From: Pseudomonas ovata
GTDB taxonomy: Bacteria; Pseudomonadota; Gammaproteobacteria; Pseudomonadales; Pseudomonadaceae
Assembly (NCBI RefSeq): GCF_003131185.1
Contig: NZ_QFFU01000013.1
Span: forward strand, 62,001 to 126,000
Direction: 5' to 3'
DNA: 64,000 nucleotides
Shown here: piece by piece, positions 61,597 to 64,000 of the stretch
How the letters are laid out: each line of letters begins with the position of its first letter
Numbering within the stretch: the first letter of the stretch is position 1
Notes under the pieces: model-generated
Seen by the model: only the letters and a program-made list of their open reading frames with translations
What the model was told of the DNA's origin: nothing
The model's database searches: none
Translations under genes and position numbers: made by a program

Positions 61597-61610
61597 GTCG
61601 TCATACAACG
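61597..61610. promoter_or_regulatory. Candidate operator, distal site
   Basis: GTCGTCATACAACG; its reverse complement CGTTGTATGACGAC matches the proximal udh site. It lies about 155 bp before the GT4 gene and about 250 bp before udh, so it could serve either. Confidence 0.35.
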
Positions 61611-61766
61611 TGCCCGGGTCAGGATCAGTTCGTCAGGCCGGTGTGACATTCAGGGCATGGCGTTGAACTGCCTCGGCCGGTGGCCTCTCTATGCTCAATG
61701 ACACTCCTGAAATAATGCTCTGGTCGTTCATCGCGCGTAGGAGGGAACCGTCAAGGAGACCACCTG

Positions 61767-64000
61767 ATGAGAATCGCCCAGATCGCGCCCCTGGCCGAAA
61801 GCTGCCCGCCGCAGTTGTACGGGGGCACCGAACGCATTGTGTCGTACCTGACCGAAGAGCTGGTTCGCCTGGGGCATGAGGTGACGCTGTTTGCCAGCGG
61901 CGACTCGCAGACCCGGGCGCGCCTGGTGGCAGGCGTGCCTCGGGCCTTGCGCCTGGGCCCAAGGCCCGAATTTCCCGACACCTTCCCCTTGCTGATGCTG
62001 GATCGGGTGATCAGGCAGGCGGAACAGTTCGACGTGCTGCATTTTCATGGTGGTCACGCCCATCTACCCATGAGTGCCGCCTTGGGAGCACGAGCCGTCA
62101 CGACCCTGCACGGGCCGTTGCAGCATCCGGAACTGCTGGCCTTTCATGCCGGCTTTCCCGAAGCACCGCTGGTGTCGATTTCGATGGCACAGCGGCGCCA
62201 TCTGCAGCGTGGTGTGCACTGGGTCGCCAATATTGCGCATGGGTTGCCGCACGATCTGCTGCCTTTCACTGCCCGGCCCTCAGGCGACTACCTGGCTTTT
62301 CTGGGGCGTATTTCCAGGGAGAAACGACCGGATCGCGCCATCGAGATTGCCTTGGCGTGCGGTCTGCCGCTACGTATTGCGGCCAAGGTCGACCCGGCCG
62401 ATGAGGCTTACTGGCGTCAGCAGATCCAGCCGCTGATCGAGGCCAACCCCTCGATCGAGTTCATCGGTGAAATCGACGAGCATCAGAAGGCCGCGTTTCT
62501 TGGCAATGCCAGGGCCTTGCTGTTTCCCATCGACTGGCCAGAGCCGTTCGGGCTGGTGATGATCGAGGCCATGGCCTGTGGTACGCCGGTGATTGCCTTC
62601 AATCAGGGATCGGTACCGGAGGTCATCACGCCTGGGCAATCGGGCTTTATCGTCGAGAGCGTCGAGCAGGCGGTGGCGGCCATCGGCACGCTCGCCTGCC
62701 TTGAGCGTCGCAGGGTGCGCGCAGCATTCGAGCAGCGATTCACAGTGGAACGCATGGCCGCGCAGTACCTGGCGCTGTATCGACAGCAGGGCGGGCAGGC
62801 CGACCGCTCACCGGCACCCAGCGGCAGCTCGTTGCAGGAATTGCGTCCGCGCACCCTCAAGCATAACGACACCTTTGGGGTCTTTGATCCTCATGGCGAT
62901 GTGCAGGCGACTGCCGACAGCCCTCAAGGCCTGTTTCACCGTGACACACGGCACTTGTCGCACTGGCGCCTGACCCTTAACGGAGTGCGTCCGTTATTGC
63001 TCAGCTCGACCCTGCGTGACGACAATGCCATGCTGACGTGCGACCTGAGCAACCCGGGCCTTGAGGACACCCAGGATGCAGAGGGTATGCCCCACGGGCT
63101 GATCCATCTGCGTCGCTCGCGATTTCTCTGGCAGCGTTCATGTTTCGAGCGGATCACGTTGCGCAATTTCGACCAGCAGCCCTGGCAGGTACAGCTGCAG
63201 ATTCGCTTTGGCGCCGACTTCAAAGACCTGTTCGAGGTCCGTGGCACATCGCGTCGTCAGACCGGCCAGCCGCACCCGGCGGCGCTGGAGGCACAGCAGG
63301 CACAGCTTTCCTACACCGGGCTGGACGGACGGTTGCGCACCACGACGGTACGTTTTGATCCACCGCCACAGCAACTCGACGGCGAACAGGCGGTGTTCGA
63401 GCTGACCCTGGCACCCGGTGAACGTCGCTCATTGTTCGTGGCCATCGACTGTGATGCAGGCGCTTATCCTGTGCCGGTGCGGCATGCCTTTTTCAGTTCG
63501 GTGCGCGATGCCCGGCGCGAGCTGCGCACGTTTTCGTCGCGGGCAGCGGCGATCCAGACCTCACATGAGGTGTTCAACGAGGTGGTACGGCGCAGTATTT
63601 CCGACTTGTACATGCTGATGACCAAGACTGAGCACGGGCTTTATCCTTATGCCGGCATTCCCTGGTACAGCACGGTCTTTGGCCGTGATGCGCTGATTAC
63701 CGCGCTGGAAATGCTCTGGGTCGACCCCGGTATTGCCCGCGGTGTATTGGGCCATCTGGCGGCGCAGCAGGCCCGGGAGCTGTGCGCTGACAGCGATGCC
63801 GAGCCTGGCAAGATCGTGCATGAAGTCCGGCACGGAGAGATGGCCGTGCTGGGTGAGGTGCCGTTTCGCTGTTATTACGGCAGCATGGATGCCACGCCCT
63901 TGTTTGTGATGCTGGCCGGTGCCTATCTTTCGCGCACCAGTGATGTCGCCACGCTGCAGCACCTGTGGCCGTCGATCGAAGCGGCGCTGGTCTGGATCGA
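61767..64000 (+). CDS. GT4 glycosyltransferase fused to glycogen-debranching-type (amylo-α-1,6-glucosidase) domain, 5' part
   Basis: The frame is open from ATG 61767 (AAGGAG upstream) to the window edge, at least 744 residues, so it is incomplete. Residues about 1-345 form a GT-B GT4 domain (PPQLYGGTERIVSYL, FLGRISREKRPDRAIEIA, EPFGLVMIEAMACGTPVIAF). After a short linker, residues about 360 onward match debranching-enzyme-like proteins: LKHNDTFGVFDPHGD, GLFHRDTRHLSHW (N-terminal β domain) and then the (α/α) catalytic barrel beginning YAGIPWYSTVFGRDALITALEML. The two activities suggest joint synthesis and trimming of an α-glucan or another glycan; the substrate is unknown. I translated the junction (near 62820) codon by codon and found no stop or frameshift. 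Confidence 0.88.
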   Translation, partial: MRIAQIAPLAESCPPQLYGGTERIVSYLTEELVRLGHEVTLFASGDSQTRARLVAGVPRALRLGPRPEFPDTFPLLMLDRVIRQAEQFDVLHFHGGHAHLPMSAALGARAVTTLHGPLQHPELLAFHAGFPEAPLVSISMAQRRHLQRGVHWVANIAHGLPHDLLPFTARPSGDYLAFLGRISREKRPDRAIEIALACGLPLRIAAKVDPADEAYWRQQIQPLIEANPSIEFIGEIDEHQKAAFLGNARALLFPIDWPEPFGLVMIEAMACGTPVIAFNQGSVPEVITPGQSGFIVESVEQAVAAIGTLACLERRRVRAAFEQRFTVERMAAQYLALYRQQGGQADRSPAPSGSSLQELRPRTLKHNDTFGVFDPHGDVQATADSPQGLFHRDTRHLSHWRLTLNGVRPLLLSSTLRDDNAMLTCDLSNPGLEDTQDAEGMPHGLIHLRRSRFLWQRSCFERITLRNFDQQPWQVQLQIRFGADFKDLFEVRGTSRRQTGQPHPAALEAQQAQLSYTGLDGRLRTTTVRFDPPPQQLDGEQAVFELTLAPGERRSLFVAIDCDAGAYPVPVRHAFFSSVRDARRELRTFSSRAAAIQTSHEVFNEVVRRSISDLYMLMTKTEHGLYPYAGIPWYSTVFGRDALITALEMLWVDPGIARGVLGHLAAQQARELCADSDAEPGKIVHEVRHGEMAVLGEVPFRCYYGSMDATPLFVMLAGAYLSRTSDVATLQHLWPSIEAALVWI

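Noticed and set aside
1..64000. tRNA, rRNA or riboswitch genes
   Set aside because: No cloverleaf, rRNA core or known riboswitch pattern was recognised by eye; a covariance-model search would be needed to exclude small RNAs.

Overview
The window is GC-rich Pseudomonas-type DNA. The evidence is tight ATGA/GTGA-coupled operons, wss acetyl-cellulose genes, a REP/RAYT repeat system and FleQ-like boxes. A species cannot be fixed from sequence alone. Almost every large block makes, modifies, exports or controls an envelope polysaccharide, and cyclic-di-GMP is the common input. Visible c-di-GMP modules are PilZ domains in BcsA and WssB, a GIL domain in BcsE, MshEN-type repeats in NfrB, and a diguanylate cyclase.

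Layout. 1-3.2 kb: end of a DUF927 protein, mltA, and a vapBC toxin-antitoxin pair. 3.2-16.5 kb: an Escherichia-type cellulose operon bcsE-F-G-R-Q-A-B-C, whose BcsG marks the product as phosphoethanolamine cellulose; it has no bcsZ. 16.9 kb: a REP-associated tyrosine transposase inside REP clusters. 17.9-32.5 kb: a second, complete cellulose operon of the wss type (wssA-I), whose wssF-I genes mark the product as acetylated cellulose; it carries the only bcsZ-type cellulase. 32.8-33.7 kb: a RES-Xre toxin-antitoxin pair. 33.8-37.6 kb: an MBOAT/SGNH/SGNH trio that matches the peptidoglycan O-acetylation set patA-patB-ape1, followed by an LprI-type (lysozyme-inhibitor family) protein. 38.6-43.2 kb: copper amine oxidase tynA with two AraC-type regulators (EutR-like and FeaR). 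43.2-43.6 kb: a short inverted-repeat-bounded element and a ParE toxin remnant. 43.6-54.4 kb (minus strand): a seven-gene operon wecB - bcsB-like - nfrB - nfrA - algF-like - algJ-like - ybcH-like. 55.2-57.2 kb: a REC-CheX response regulator and a PAS-GGDEF diguanylate cyclase. 57.4-64 kb: a membrane protein, a stand-alone aroA, a small secreted protein, uronate dehydrogenase udh, and the start of a GT4 glycosyltransferase fused to a glycogen-debranching-type domain.

How the genes may work together. The nfr block is the best candidate for an undescribed system. It holds the NGR-type secretion core known from E. coli (WecB makes UDP-ManNAc, NfrB polymerises, NfrA exports, YbcH is associated). 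Added to that core are a periplasmic BcsB-like protein and two alginate-style acetylation proteins, with no MBOAT of its own. This suggests an O-acetylated ManNAc-containing polymer that may borrow its acetyl donor from WssH or the PatA-like protein. The two cellulose operons share a promoter block (TTGACA, 17 bp spacer, CACWWT-like -10) with overlapping or nearby FleQ-like boxes. Co-regulation is therefore likely, and the wss cellulase WssD may serve both.

Repeats are a second theme. There are eight REP clusters with one RAYT gene, three copies of a CTAG-rich palindrome in the gaps around the wss and patA-ape1 blocks, three copies of a 36-38 bp dyad repeat, and one TIR-bounded cassette that contains REP sequence. 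I saw no tRNA, rRNA or CRISPR array.
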